DNA of 64,000 nt from Mesorhizobium wenxiniae (GCF_002284535.1 NZ_NPKH01000020.1:434001-498000); one strand, 5' to 3'; positions 26,117-35,180 are shown, counted from the stretch's first letter. Numbers and translations: made by a program. The notes: generated by a model from the letters alone, not told the origin.

Positions 26117-26226
26117 ATGCCGGACGGCGGCACGTTGCGGCGGCTGATGGGTGAGATGGGCCGTAAGTTCGATGGCGGCTATGCGGAGTATACGTTGTTG
26201 CCGAACTCGCTGCTGATGCCGGCCAC
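26117..26226 (+). pseudogene. Scrap of a zinc-type alcohol dehydrogenase gene
   Basis: The frame reads MGRKFDGGYAEYTLLPNSLL (from 26156), which is the conserved DGGYAEY stretch of medium-chain alcohol dehydrogenases, flanked on both sides by sequence that does not continue the protein. Only about 25 residues remain. This is a relic left by deletion or rearrangement between the MOSC gene and the Gly-rich protein gene. Confidence 0.6.
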
Positions 26227-26378
26227 TATGCACTCGTCCTTGATACACCGAATTCATCCCCTAGTTTACCTCCGTGGGCGCCTTAGTCGCGAGTTTGCCT
26301 GGGGGCGGCGGCGGTTGCGCCGTCCTGACCGCATGCCGCGGAAAGACGGTTGGACCGACGCACTTTATGGAGGTGGTC

Positions 26379-27080
26379 GTGCGTCAATCCCCTGAATCCA
26401 GCTGGGCATATTTCGCATTCGTTTGCTCGATCGCGGTAGCTTGCGCAGGAGCTGCAGAAGGCGGCCAGCGCGGCGGAGGCAATAGCGCTGGCGACCATGG
26501 TGGCGGAGGCAATAGCGCCGGCAGCCACGGTGGCGGAGGCAATAGCGCTGACAGCCATGGCGGAGGCAAAAGCGCTGGCAGCCATCACGGTGAAGGCCGA
26601 AAAGGCGGCCCGCACAAAGGACTTGGCGGCAAGCCCAGCGGCTCCAGCAGTAGTTCACCGGTGGACGACGATGGAACCAGCACCGCTGCAACGGCGGCAG
26701 TGGCGGCAACTACGACCGCCACTGCCGTCAGTGTCGTCCCGTCCGTAGAGGCCGGACGGTCGGTCGGCCTTCCGGCCAGCCTCCAGCCCCCCAGTGACGT
26801 CAACAGTCCATCAACGGTCAGTCCGATCAAAGCGCTGCCGGGCGTCCCGGATGAAGTCGTTCGCGCCTGCCATGACGAAATCGAGTCGGCCGCCGCCCCG
26901 TTTGGCGCGACCAGCGTGCGCGTCAGCAGCGCAGGTTCCATACATCAGTTGAGCCCGGATACGATCTCGGCTCCCATTGAGGTCAGCATCGACTATGTAC
27001 GGCAGGGCAAGGTGGAGACGCGGCAGGCGCCGATCAAATGCGAATTGAACGCGACTGGCGGCGTGATCGGGCTGACATAG
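26379..27080 (+). CDS. Secreted Gly/Ser/His-rich repeat protein
   Basis: A 233-residue protein. The start is taken at GTG 26379 because GGAGG sits five bases upstream; an ATG at 26367 would overlap that site. An N-terminal signal sequence (WAYFAFVCSIAVACAGAAEG) is followed by four units of about 10 residues, GGGNSAGSHG and variants, then a Ser/Thr/Ala-rich linker. The C-terminal 90 residues form a folded-looking domain with two Cys and DEVVRACHDEIESAAAPFGA. The repeat region resembles a flexible spacer holding the C-terminal domain away from the cell surface. Function unknown. Confidence 0.7.
   Translation: MRQSPESSWAYFAFVCSIAVACAGAAEGGQRGGGNSAGDHGGGGNSAGSHGGGGNSADSHGGGKSAGSHHGEGRKGGPHKGLGGKPSGSSSSSPVDDDGTSTAATAAVAATTTATAVSVVPSVEAGRSVGLPASLQPPSDVNSPSTVSPIKALPGVPDEVVRACHDEIESAAAPFGATSVRVSSAGSIHQLSPDTISAPIEVSIDYVRQGKVETRQAPIKCELNATGGVIGLT
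26472..26590. repeat. 30-bp tandem repeat encoding GGGNSAGSHG units
   Basis: Units at 26472-26501, 26502-26531 and 26532-26561 share GGCGGAGGCAATAGCG at their start; a fourth, degenerate unit follows. The period is a multiple of three, so copy number can change without breaking the frame. Confidence 0.85.
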
Positions 27081-27243
27081 CGCATCGCGCAGACTCCTCG
27101 CCGACGAGAGCAGAATTCGAACAGGTGATTTCTTCCTGGCATAGCTCCCTGTTTTGCCTGAAGTGGCCGCGGCGTCGTGAGCGGGTGCGAGGCAATGCCT
27201 TCCGAAGGCCTTCGATAGGAGGACCGCGCAGTCGTTTTTGGAA

Positions 27244-29403
27244 TCACTCCAATGTCGCGTGTCTTGGCCTGAGGGAATAGGGAAGCGTGAGAGAACGCAC
27301 CCGGGTAATCCGCGACGGGTTGCGAACCTTGCTACGTGCAGTCTTCTGGCTGACAGCCTTCACCGGGCCGGTAGCGGCTGCTGCGCGGCCGGAGCGCGGC
27401 TTCAGCGGCCGCTCAACCTGCGCGCTGCGACGCTCAGCCCTGAGCCTGTCATTGTCCGCGCGCGCCGCAGCCAAGTCGCGGGCAAGTGAAACATTGGCTT
27501 CACGTTGCTTGTCCAGAGCCTCCTTCAGCCTGGTGACCCGTACCAAAAGTGCTCGGGCGGCGGCGCGTTCGAGGCGAGCCTTATCGAGATCCTCATGGGT
27601 CGAGACTGCTGCAGCGCGTTCTCGTGCCAGCGCTTGCGCCGTCTCGGTTGCAGTCTGCTCGGCACGCTCTCTCGCTGAGACTGCTCTGGCTCGTTCCTGT
27701 TCAGCCGCGACGCGCTCGAGGCGAGCTTTTTGCAGCTCGTCACGCGTCGACGCTGCTGCAGCACGTTCTCGTGCGAGAGCCTGTGCCGTCTCGTTTGCAG
27801 TCTGCTCGGCCCGCTCTCTCGCTGACACCGCTCTGGCTCGTTCCTGTTCAGACGCGTGGCGCTCGAGGCGAGCTTTTTTTAGCTCCTCACGAATCGACGC
27901 TGCTGCAGCGCGTTCTCGAGCCAGCGCGCCCTCCGTCTCGGGTGCGGTCTGCTCCACTTCTTCTCTCGCTGTGACTGCACCGGTCCGTTCCTGCTCAGCC
28001 ACGTCCGCGCGCTCCATGAGTGCGGCATTGGACAGTTTCACTTCGGCGAGGTCGCCACGAACGTTCTCTGACTTCCGGCGTTCGTCGTCGAGCATTCCGC
28101 TCGCTTGCGCCAGCGAAGCCTTGGCCTTGGCGCGATCTTCGGCGGCCTCGGCCTCAAGCTGTTCAATTTTCGCCCGCGCTCGCGACCGATCGCGCGCCCG
28201 CAATTCGGCTCGCTGACGCTCCAGATGAGCAGCGGGCATCTCCGCAAAGACATAATTGGTGGCCTCGCTCAGCATTGTGCGGGCATCTCCCGCTATGCGC
28301 CGCAATGCGTCAAGTGTGCGGGCTGCCGCGAGCTCGTTGCGCAATCGCTCCTCGCGTGCGTTGTCGGAGGCTGCCATGCTTGCCCTCAGCGCATCGATCT
28401 GCTTGCGCGACTCGAGGAGTGCTCCCTGCAGAGCAGCGCTCCTTGCGCGTTCGCCTTCCGCCACCCGGTGCTCCTGGCCGCCCAATTCCCCTGCGGCGGC
28501 TGCCTGACCACCGGCTGCCCCGACTTGCGCCCGGGCAGCCGCGAGATCCGGGCTGAGCAAGTCGACACTCGTGCCTTGGGCCCGCGAAATGGCGGGGGCG
28601 CTTTCGACCCAGTTTTGTCTCGTCATCGCATAGCTAAGCGGCACGGCCAGACAGATTGCGGCGACGCCCAAGCGGGGCACAAGACCGATCGGCTTGCGAA
28701 CGCGAGGAGGGGAGGTCGTTACGATGGTCGGCTCGGGATCCAGGCTGAACCCTCCCCTTCGAGCTGTGACATTCAAGCCGCGATGCGCCGGATTGGCCAA
28801 CTGAGCAACTTTGCGCGGGGAAGCCTTATGACCCAATTGGTCCCATGCTGACCCGCAAATTCGCTCCCCACGTTCCGCGGGGGCGAGTTGTCTCGGCATA
28901 CGGCTCAGAGCCCTCAATACTGGACTACTTAAGGCGGCAAGATTAGCCGCCACCTGCCTACGAACATCGCCAGCGATTTCTCTGACCGATGTCGCAAGGC
29001 GGCCGGATTGCGGTATGTTCGTCGCGGAAGCGTTGGTCTGGGCCGCAGACGAGCTCTCGCAAGGTTCGGAGCTCACGTCGAAATACTCGATTCGCACCCC
29101 GAACCGAAGGTAATTGGCATCCTGACGCCGAACGTCCAGGTCTGCGGTGTCTGAGGGCGCGGCCACCTGAGAAGAAGAAGCAGGCTCGGTTGCAAGATCG
29201 ACCGGGCTTTCCCAATCCCAAGATGCCACCTCGGGGGGATCAGATCCGCCTTCGCTCACATCTGATTTGAGGCGATGCCGTTGCACCGCGATAAGGATAC
29301 GCCGGAGCACAAGATAGAGGCCCACCGAGGCAAGTGTTGCTGTCCCGCCCAGGATGGCGAGATCTGCGTCGTTTGCGTAAATTTCGGCAAGAGGATTTGG
29401 CAT
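27244..29403 (-). CDS. Membrane-anchored coiled-coil protein with 49-residue heptad repeats
   Basis: A 719-residue protein. One membrane segment lies near the N-terminus (about 15-35, LAILGGTATLASVGLYLVL), a second near residue 245 (GVAAICLAVPLSYAM). From about 290 to 680 the chain is an almost unbroken Ala/Glu/Arg-rich coiled coil. Three tandem copies of a 49-residue unit (key segment EQERARAVSARERAEQT) lie in it; 49 is seven heptads, so copies keep the coiled-coil register. The C-terminus is basic. No enzymatic domain is visible. It may be a structural or tethering protein; similar layouts occur in polar and septal organisers, but no family is recognised. The ribosome binding site is weak. 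Confidence 0.75.
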   Translation of the reverse strand: MPNPLAEIYANDADLAILGGTATLASVGLYLVLRRILIAVQRHRLKSDVSEGGSDPPEVASWDWESPVDLATEPASSSQVAAPSDTADLDVRRQDANYLRFGVRIEYFDVSSEPCESSSAAQTNASATNIPQSGRLATSVREIAGDVRRQVAANLAALSSPVLRALSRMPRQLAPAERGERICGSAWDQLGHKASPRKVAQLANPAHRGLNVTARRGGFSLDPEPTIVTTSPPRVRKPIGLVPRLGVAAICLAVPLSYAMTRQNWVESAPAISRAQGTSVDLLSPDLAAARAQVGAAGGQAAAAGELGGQEHRVAEGERARSAALQGALLESRKQIDALRASMAASDNAREERLRNELAAARTLDALRRIAGDARTMLSEATNYVFAEMPAAHLERQRAELRARDRSRARAKIEQLEAEAAEDRAKAKASLAQASGMLDDERRKSENVRGDLAEVKLSNAALMERADVAEQERTGAVTAREEVEQTAPETEGALARERAAAASIREELKKARLERHASEQERARAVSARERAEQTANETAQALARERAAAASTRDELQKARLERVAAEQERARAVSARERAEQTATETAQALARERAAAVSTHEDLDKARLERAAARALLVRVTRLKEALDKQREANVSLARDLAAARADNDRLRAERRSAQVERPLKPRSGRAAAATGPVKAVSQKTARSKVRNPSRITRVRSLTLPYSLRPRHATLE
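27571..28011. repeat. 147-bp tandem repeat inside the coiled-coil gene
   Basis: Three consecutive units of 147 bp (start and end approximate). The word beginning CGTTCTCG recurs at intervals of 147 bases (near 27616, 27763 and 27910). Each unit encodes 49 residues. The two left-hand units are nearly identical and the right-hand one is more diverged. Confidence 0.75.
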
Positions 29404-30033
29404 TGCCGTGCCTGTGCGTTCTTGGGTGTATTCTCAAGTTCGAAGCGTGTGTTTGGTCCTCGCCTTGTGCTGGCTAAAGCCTTCGATCGCTTTCGAAGCT
29501 GTCACTTGCTTCGAGATCCCTCCAGTGCTCGGAGCGCCGGTCGCGCGCTGATAGACAGGCCGGCGCAGCTGACTTTCATTTGAATCGAAACTTGAAGATG
29601 CCGTGGCCGCCGATTATCGGTCGCCAAGGGCGCCCAGGCTCTGAAAGCCGACTTGCAACTCTGCATCTCAACGTCCCGAGAGTTCTCTCACGGTGCGCAC
29701 CATTCCGCCATTTCCGGCTCTGGACGGTCCGCCTGACTTTAAAGCTAGGTCACAAAGCTAGGTCACAGACCTCCACGGTCAACCGTCACTCTCATACTAA
29801 ACGTCAGAAGCACTTCGGCCACGCACAACGGCCATCGCTGCTCGGACCGCTGTCGAACGACCCCTCCTGGCGCACACGCGCCGTCGGAGAGCTGGTGAGT
29901 TTAGGATCCTTCCCACCCTGAGCGGGTTTACGGCCCCGGAACCAAGAGTCAGGTTTTCACACCGGGTACCTCAAACGAAAGACCGGAGGACAACACGCCT
30001 CCGATCTTTCGAGCAACAGACAATCGCCAGCTC
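29404..30033. other. Gene-free stretch upstream of the coiled-coil gene
   Basis: I find no convincing coding sequence in these 630 bases. The only structure noted is a 13-base tandem duplication, AAAGCTAGGTCAC at 29741-29753 and 29754-29766. The left part presumably holds the promoter of the coiled-coil gene; the right part holds the 3' flank of the binding-protein gene. Confidence 0.4.
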
Positions 30034-31620
30034 CTATTCGCTTTTCCAGACGCCCCATACGTGAGGGTTTGCCGCCGGCCATACCGAATAGCCCTTCACC
30101 TTCGATGACACCGCGTCGACCGATGGCTCGTAATAGAGGCCAAGGATCGGCACATCCTTTGCCATGAGGGCATGGAGCTGCTTGAACAGCGCCTTGCGTT
30201 GCGCTGGGTCGGTCGTCGCCATCGACCTCGTGTAGAGGTCGAGAGCCTCCTTGCTGTCCCACTGCGCCGTCGGGTCGGTCGCCTTGTCGCCGAGGATGAC
30301 GCCATACATCAGCGACGGATCGAGACGAGCCGAGTAGCCGAAGGACTGGATCTGGAATTTGCCGGCAAGGTAATTGTCGAGCTGTGCCGCCCAATCCAGC
30401 ACTTCGAGCTGGGCGTTGAAGCCCGCGGCCGTCAGCATCGCCTGCAGCAGCACCGCGTTCTCATACATCCCCTGGTAGCGGGTGTTGGTCTGGATCTTGA
30501 TCGGCTGGCCCTTGTAGCCGGCCTCGTCCAGCAGTGCCTTAGCCTTGACCGGGTCGTATTCCGGCCATTTAAGGAATTCGTCGTCGAAGAACGAGCTCGC
30601 CTGGGCGACGGCCGAGGGATCTCCGGTGGCGACACCGTTGGTGCGGGCGGCGGCGATCTGGTTGATGTCGGCGGCATGCGCCAGCGCCGTGCGTATCTTG
30701 GCATTCGACAGCAGCGGGTCCTTGGTTTGCAGCAGGATCGCTGTCCATGACAGGCCTTGCGTCGACAGCACCGTCATGCCCCGCGACTTGGCTTCCTCGA
30801 CACGCGATGATTCAAGATCGGGAAGCACGTCGAGCTCGCCGGCAAACAGCGCGGTCTCCGCCGCCGCCGTGTCGGGGATGACGATGAAGCGCACCTCGTC
30901 GACATAGGCCTCACGGCTGCCGGCAAAGCCACTTGGCGCCTCCTTCACCGGCTTGTAGTCGGGAAAACGGTCGAGCGCCAAATACTGGCCCTTGACCCAT
31001 TCCTTCAGCGTGAACGGGCCGCTGCCGATGGCGGAATCGGCGATCCATTTGCCGTCAGCGCCGACATTCTTCGGGCTGGCGACCCAGCCATTGCACTGGA
31101 CACTGGCGAGCTGCGCCAAAAAGAGCGCATTCGGCGCGTTGAGCGTGAAGACGACGGTGCGTGGACCGGGCGTCTCCACTTGCTCGACCTTAAGGCCCTG
31201 GCTGCCATCGAAGAACGGAATGCAGAACCACTGGTTGGCTGGGTCCATGCGGCGATTCCAGTTCCATCTGACGTCGGATGAGGTCACGGCGTCGCCATTG
31301 TGGAAAGCCGCGCCGTCGCGCAGCGTAAAGGCATAGGTCTTGCCGTCGTCCGACACTTTCCAGGATTCGGCCAGTGCCGGCCCTACTGTGAGATCGGCGC
31401 GATATGCCACCAGCGTCTCAAAGATATGGTGCAGCACCGTGTCGGTATTCGCGTCTCGGCTGAGACCGTCGGTGGCGCGGATGTCGGCGTTGACGCGAAC
31501 CTTGAGCGTGCCGCCGGTTTTCGGCTGCTCCTGCGCCGTCGCCGGCAATGCACACGCCATCACGGCGATTGCCGCCAGCACCTGGATCAATCGTCTTCCC
31601 ATTCTCAATTCTGTTCCCAT
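30034..31620 (-). CDS. ABC transporter solute-binding protein, family 5 (peptide type)
   Basis: A 528-residue periplasmic binding protein. The signal peptide spans about 1-29 (LIQVLAAIAVMACALPATAQ). Family 5 features include GGTLKVRVNADI near the mature N-terminus and FTLRDGAAFHNGDAVTSSDV at about 97-116. GGAG lies just before the ATG at 31620. It is followed on the genome, and preceded in the transcript, by an esterase-like gene 31 bases upstream. No permease or ATPase gene is adjacent. It is the nearest candidate partner for the binding-protein-less importer at 21897-25335, although the two loci are 4.7 kb apart and oppositely oriented. Confidence 0.9.
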   Translation of the reverse strand: MGTELRMGRRLIQVLAAIAVMACALPATAQEQPKTGGTLKVRVNADIRATDGLSRDANTDTVLHHIFETLVAYRADLTVGPALAESWKVSDDGKTYAFTLRDGAAFHNGDAVTSSDVRWNWNRRMDPANQWFCIPFFDGSQGLKVEQVETPGPRTVVFTLNAPNALFLAQLASVQCNGWVASPKNVGADGKWIADSAIGSGPFTLKEWVKGQYLALDRFPDYKPVKEAPSGFAGSREAYVDEVRFIVIPDTAAAETALFAGELDVLPDLESSRVEEAKSRGMTVLSTQGLSWTAILLQTKDPLLSNAKIRTALAHAADINQIAAARTNGVATGDPSAVAQASSFFDDEFLKWPEYDPVKAKALLDEAGYKGQPIKIQTNTRYQGMYENAVLLQAMLTAAGFNAQLEVLDWAAQLDNYLAGKFQIQSFGYSARLDPSLMYGVILGDKATDPTAQWDSKEALDLYTRSMATTDPAQRKALFKQLHALMAKDVPILGLYYEPSVDAVSSKVKGYSVWPAANPHVWGVWKSE

Positions 31621-31651
31621 TTTTTATCTCCAGTTTGTTGACTACAGTTTT

Positions 31652-32497
31652 TCAGGCAGGCGCGGCATTCAATGTCCGCGCAAAGAACTCCTTGACCTTG
31701 GCGATGAGCTCGCGGTCGTTGTGAGCGATGCCAGGCACGACATCCAACTGCACCTCGACGCCGTGGCTCTCCAGGCTGCCCTTCAACGATCTGATCCGGT
31801 CGTTGCGGGTCGCGCCGGCGAGATCGGCGCCGGGCATCCACCAGTCATCCTCCGGCTTGATGGTGATCTCCCAGGTTTGGAGATCGTCACCACCGATCAC
31901 CATCTGCACGGCGACCTTGCGCATGGCGTCGAGGTCGACGTTCTTGCCGAACACTCTCTCGAAGTCGCGCACCCCGACCCAGAAATCGTGATCGAAGTCA
32001 AGCAGCGTCACGACGCCCGGCGCACCGATCGATGCGGCCAGCAGACGTTCGGGATGGAGGAACAGGAAACGATGGGTGAAATGGCCGCCCCCAGAGAAGC
32101 CGTACATCAGCACACGGTCGCCGCGGATGCGATAACGCTCGCGCATCTCCTCGACCATGTCGAGCAGCACGGCATCGTAGTGGAGGTCGCCCTGGCGCAG
32201 CATCTTGTAAGAGGAAAGATCGCCCGGAAAACAGATATTCGCCGGGAAGACCGGGGCGAGCACGATTACGCCGTTCTGTTCGGCGAAGTCGGCAAAGGCG
32301 TCCCGGTAGGTGAGCATGCCGCGTTCGGTGCCATGCACGATCACCGCCAGCGGATAGGTCTTGCCGCCGTCTTCGTCATAGTCCTCGGGCACATAGGCAC
32401 AATAGGGGAAGCGCTGGTCGAAGCGGGAGGCGTACACCGAGGTGTGCCCGAAATCGTAATAGGACAGGCGCTTGCCATGTCCGCTGACGTTGCGCAT
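31652..32497 (-). CDS. Alpha/beta hydrolase, PHB depolymerase/esterase-like
   Basis: A 281-residue alpha/beta hydrolase. The nucleophile elbow is GFSGGGHF (about 133-140); PLAVIVHGTERGM (about 49-61) forms the oxyanion-hole region and the catalytic His is in GIAHNDREL near 260. No signal peptide is visible, so it is cytoplasmic. It heads a two-gene transcript with the solute-binding protein, which suggests that an ester or amide is imported and then hydrolysed. A single long non-coding region with an AT-rich promoter lies upstream. Confidence 0.85.
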   Translation of the reverse strand: MRNVSGHGKRLSYYDFGHTSVYASRFDQRFPYCAYVPEDYDEDGGKTYPLAVIVHGTERGMLTYRDAFADFAEQNGVIVLAPVFPANICFPGDLSSYKMLRQGDLHYDAVLLDMVEEMRERYRIRGDRVLMYGFSGGGHFTHRFLFLHPERLLAASIGAPGVVTLLDFDHDFWVGVRDFERVFGKNVDLDAMRKVAVQMVIGGDDLQTWEITIKPEDDWWMPGADLAGATRNDRIRSLKGSLESHGVEVQLDVVPGIAHNDRELIAKVKEFFARTLNAAPA

Positions 32498-32895
32498 CGA
32501 ATTTCCCTAATCTCAATCTCACTGTTTCATCATTTTGTGTGACTGAAAAGCATTTGTTTATCCCTAATGTCAGGAAAGTACGTATTTTACGTCGCATAAC
32601 GCCGAAGCTTCCGGGGCAGGCATGAGCAGGTGTCCGGCCGTCGCGCGTCAGTTCGGGTTTCCGGAAACTCGCCGTGCTGCAAAAGGCGCATCGCGCCTCG
32701 TTTACGTCGCGCACGATCGCGGTGCGTGCGCGTGGCCCATCTGGGCTTCGATCGCGGCGAGGATCGCATCGGCGCCGTCGGCTCAAGGTCGGCCAAGCGT
32801 CATGACAAACGACATCGTGAAGTTGTGCAGGTTGACTCGATTATCTGCTTGCCTAACTAGGTTCTCGGGGCTCAGCGCAAATCACTACAGTCGGT
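32498..32895. other. Intergenic region between divergent genes
   Basis: About 400 bases with no convincing gene. Near 32579-32592 the sequence TACGTATTTTACGT contains an inverted repeat (ACGTA/TACGT arms), a possible operator for the esterase/binding-protein transcript. The rest is GC-rich and featureless by eye. Confidence 0.4.
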
Positions 32896-33399
32896 ATGAT
32901 ATCTTCCCGCATCCGAACGCTTGTCCTTGTTGTTATTCTCCTGGCCGGCAGTTCGATCGTGTCCTCCTGCGTCGCCCCTGACGACACGTCGAACCTCTCA
33001 AAGGAAGACGGCACAACGGCGGCAGCCCGCAAAGAGATGGTCGGTCTCAGCGAGGCGGACGTTCGAATGTGCGCTGGCTTTCCAACTGCCACCGTCGATG
33101 CGGGCGGAAGCCAGATCTGGACGTATCAGCGTACCGTTCAACGCGGCAATCTCAACGTCGTGATTCCAACTTTGGCCGTGGGTGCGGTCCCGACGGTTGG
33201 AGGAGCGCTCAATGTCGATCCTGGCGGCTATTGCAACACGCAAATCCGAATGGTCGGTGGCCGAGTTGCCGAGGTCGCCTACGCCGGCGACAACAACACG
33301 CAGAACCACCGCGATGCGCTCTGCGTCAGCACGGTAGACGGCTGCGTGGCATATGCCCGCCAGCGCCATCAAGTCAGGACAGGAGCCATTTCCAGGTAA
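32896..33399 (+). CDS. Putative lipoprotein
   Basis: A 167-residue protein. A positively charged N-terminus and a hydrophobic core (TLVLVVILLAGSSIV) lead to a lipobox-like VSSC, so Cys at about residue 25 is the likely lipid-attachment site. The mature part (DVRMCAGFPTATVDAGGSQI, WTYQR) resembles small outer-membrane SmpA/BamE-type lipoproteins in style, but I am not sure of homology. The mature domain has four further Cys residues, so disulphide bonds are possible. It appears monocistronic. Confidence 0.75.
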   Translation: MISSRIRTLVLVVILLAGSSIVSSCVAPDDTSNLSKEDGTTAAARKEMVGLSEADVRMCAGFPTATVDAGGSQIWTYQRTVQRGNLNVVIPTLAVGAVPTVGGALNVDPGGYCNTQIRMVGGRVAEVAYAGDNNTQNHRDALCVSTVDGCVAYARQRHQVRTGAISR

Positions 33400-33538
33400 T
33401 CGGGCCGGCTGGCGCACCCCAGGCCCTGCACCGTTCGTTCCTATTTCAGGCAGGCGTTCGATATTCCGAACCGCTGCCAGAGACCGACCTCCCCGCCGAT
33501 CAGCCTTGCGAAGGCCGATCGCCCGGAACCATTCTTGT

Positions 33539-33586
33539 GGTCGGGAGTACAAGAAGTCGGGAGTACAGGGAGTCGGGAGTACAGGG
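33539..33586. repeat. Three 16-bp tandem repeats upstream of the aldo/keto reductase gene
   Basis: The unit AGTCGGGAGTACAGGG occurs at 33555-33570 and 33571-33586, with a diverged copy at 33539-33554. They lie in the leader immediately before the ATG at 33597, so the AGGG of the last unit may serve as the ribosome binding site. Copy number changes could alter the leader length. Confidence 0.8.
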
Positions 33587-33596
33587 ACGGCAGACG

Positions 33597-34514
33597 ATGA
33601 TCATCACCCGCAGGACGTTCGTGAAGGCTGCCGCCACTTCCGGAGCGGCTCTGGTGCTGCCGGGAACCGCGCCCGGCGCGCCGCCTGCGCCGGTGATGCG
33701 GGCCGTGCCCTCCTCGGGAGAGATGCTTCCCGCTGTGGGCCTGGGCACCTGGATCACCTTCAATGTCGGCGACGATCCGGTGCTGCGCGACGAGTGCGCC
33801 GAGGTGATGGCGGCCTTCTTCGCGGCGGGCGGCCGCATGATCGATTCCTCGCCCATGTACGGCTCCTCGCAGCCTGTGATCGGCTATGGCCTCGAGAAGC
33901 TCGGCCGGCCCGAAGCGCTGTTTTCCGCCGAGAAGGTCTGGACCTCCTCCGCCGCCGACGGACCCGCGCAGATCGAGCAGTCGCGCCGCTTGTGGGGTGT
34001 GCCGCGCTTCGATCTCGTGCAGGTCCACAACCTCGTCGCCTGGGAAACGCATCTCGAAACCTTGTTCGCCAAGAAGGCGGACGGGCGGATCCGTTATGTC
34101 GGCATCACGACGTCCGAAGGACGACGGCACGACCTGTTCGAACAAATCATGCGCGCGCATCCGCTCGACTTCGTGCAGCTCACCTATAACATCGTCGACC
34201 GCGAGGCGGAGGAGCGGCTCCTGCCGCTGGCGGCCGAGCGCGGGATGGCCGTCATCGTCAACCGGCCGTTTCGCCAAGGCGCGCTGACGCGCCAGCTCGA
34301 AGGCGAGACGCTGCCGGACTGGGCGGCGGAGATCGGTGCCGGGACCTGGGCGCAGTTCATTTTGAAGTTCATCCTTTCGCATCCCTCCGTAACCGTCGCC
34401 ATCCCCGCCACCACCCGCGTCGAACACGTGCGCGAGAACGTGCTGGCGGCGACTGGTCCCCTCCCCGACGCGGCCATGCGCGATCAGATGGCGGCCTACG
34501 TCCGGAATCTCTAG
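33597..34514 (+). CDS. Tat-exported aldo/keto reductase
   Basis: A 305-residue aldo/keto reductase with a twin-arginine signal (TRRTFVKAAATSGAALVLPG, residues 4-23). The catalytic tetrad is visible: Asp83 and Tyr88 in IDSSPMYG, Lys113 in SAEKVW, His144 in VQVHNL. Export to the periplasm is predicted. Because folding with cofactor happens before Tat export, an NADP-bound enzyme in the periplasm is possible, though cofactor regeneration there is unclear. The stop is immediately followed by the ATG of the DUF6064-type gene, with no gap. Confidence 0.85.
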   Translation: MIITRRTFVKAAATSGAALVLPGTAPGAPPAPVMRAVPSSGEMLPAVGLGTWITFNVGDDPVLRDECAEVMAAFFAAGGRMIDSSPMYGSSQPVIGYGLEKLGRPEALFSAEKVWTSSAADGPAQIEQSRRLWGVPRFDLVQVHNLVAWETHLETLFAKKADGRIRYVGITTSEGRRHDLFEQIMRAHPLDFVQLTYNIVDREAEERLLPLAAERGMAVIVNRPFRQGALTRQLEGETLPDWAAEIGAGTWAQFILKFILSHPSVTVAIPATTRVEHVRENVLAATGPLPDAAMRDQMAAYVRNL

Positions 34515-35180
34515 ATGTCGGAATGGTGGACCTACCGGCTGGAAGATTTCCTGCTATTCTCGCCGCGCGTCTACTGGCGCATGTTTGAGTTGGCCAATGC
34601 TGCCTTCTGGCCGCTGCATCTCCTGACGCTCGCCGCCGGCCTCGCCATTGTCCTGCTCGTGCTGCGGCGGCCGCCTCGCCACGGCCTCTGGATTGCGCTC
34701 CTCCTCGCCGCGCTCTTTGCCTTCGTCGGCTGGTCCTTCCTGTCGAGCCGCTATGCCGTGATCAACTGGGCGATCGCCTATGTCGCGCCGGCCTTCGGCC
34801 TGCAGGCGCTGCTGCTGGCATTCGGCGGTGCCGCGCGCGGCGGCCTCGCCTTCGAGCGGCGGGACATCGCAGCAAGGCTCGGGCTGCTGATCATGGCCGC
34901 TGGCCTCGTCGTCTATCCCCTCCTGCCGCCGCTTTTCCGGCGGCCATGGACAAGCGCCGAGGTCTTCGGCATCGCGCCCGACCCGACTGCAATCACGACG
35001 CTCGGCGTCCTGCTTGCAGCGAACGGCGGGCCTGTGCCGCTGCTGTTTGCGATCCCGCTGCTGTGGCTGCTGCTCAGCGGCCTGACGCTCCATGCCATGG
35101 GCGATCCGCAGGCCTGGCCGCCGCTTCTGGCAGCGGGCACCACTGTCGCTGCCTTGGCCCTGCGCCGCATTGCTCGGTGA
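34515..35180 (+). CDS. DUF6064-like polytopic membrane protein
   Basis: A 221-residue membrane protein with about six hydrophobic segments (for example HLLTLAAGLAIVLLVL and GLWIALLLAALFAFVGW). The N-terminal MSEWWTYRLEDFLLFSPRVY is what I remember for DUF6064 proteins, so the family name is from memory. It starts at the base after the aldo/keto reductase stop, so the two are co-translated. Its membrane location and partner suggest an electron-supply or export-associated role, but no redox motif is visible. Confidence 0.75.
   Translation: MSEWWTYRLEDFLLFSPRVYWRMFELANAAFWPLHLLTLAAGLAIVLLVLRRPPRHGLWIALLLAALFAFVGWSFLSSRYAVINWAIAYVAPAFGLQALLLAFGGAARGGLAFERRDIAARLGLLIMAAGLVVYPLLPPLFRRPWTSAEVFGIAPDPTAITTLGVLLAANGGPVPLLFAIPLLWLLLSGLTLHAMGDPQAWPPLLAAGTTVAALALRRIAR

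Noticed and set aside
27287..28216. Long Arg/Ser-rich frame opposite the coiled-coil gene
   Set aside because: It is the shadow of the Ala/Glu/Arg-rich repeats on the other strand.
29580..29921. 113-codon frame in the long gap before the coiled-coil gene
   Set aside because: Composition typical of antisense or non-coding GC-rich DNA; no supporting signals.
33520..33545. GGAAC at about 33525 upstream of the aldo/keto reductase
   Set aside because: The base after the 17-base spacer gives GTA rather than GTT and the site is inside the approach to the repeat leader; not counted as a stress promoter.
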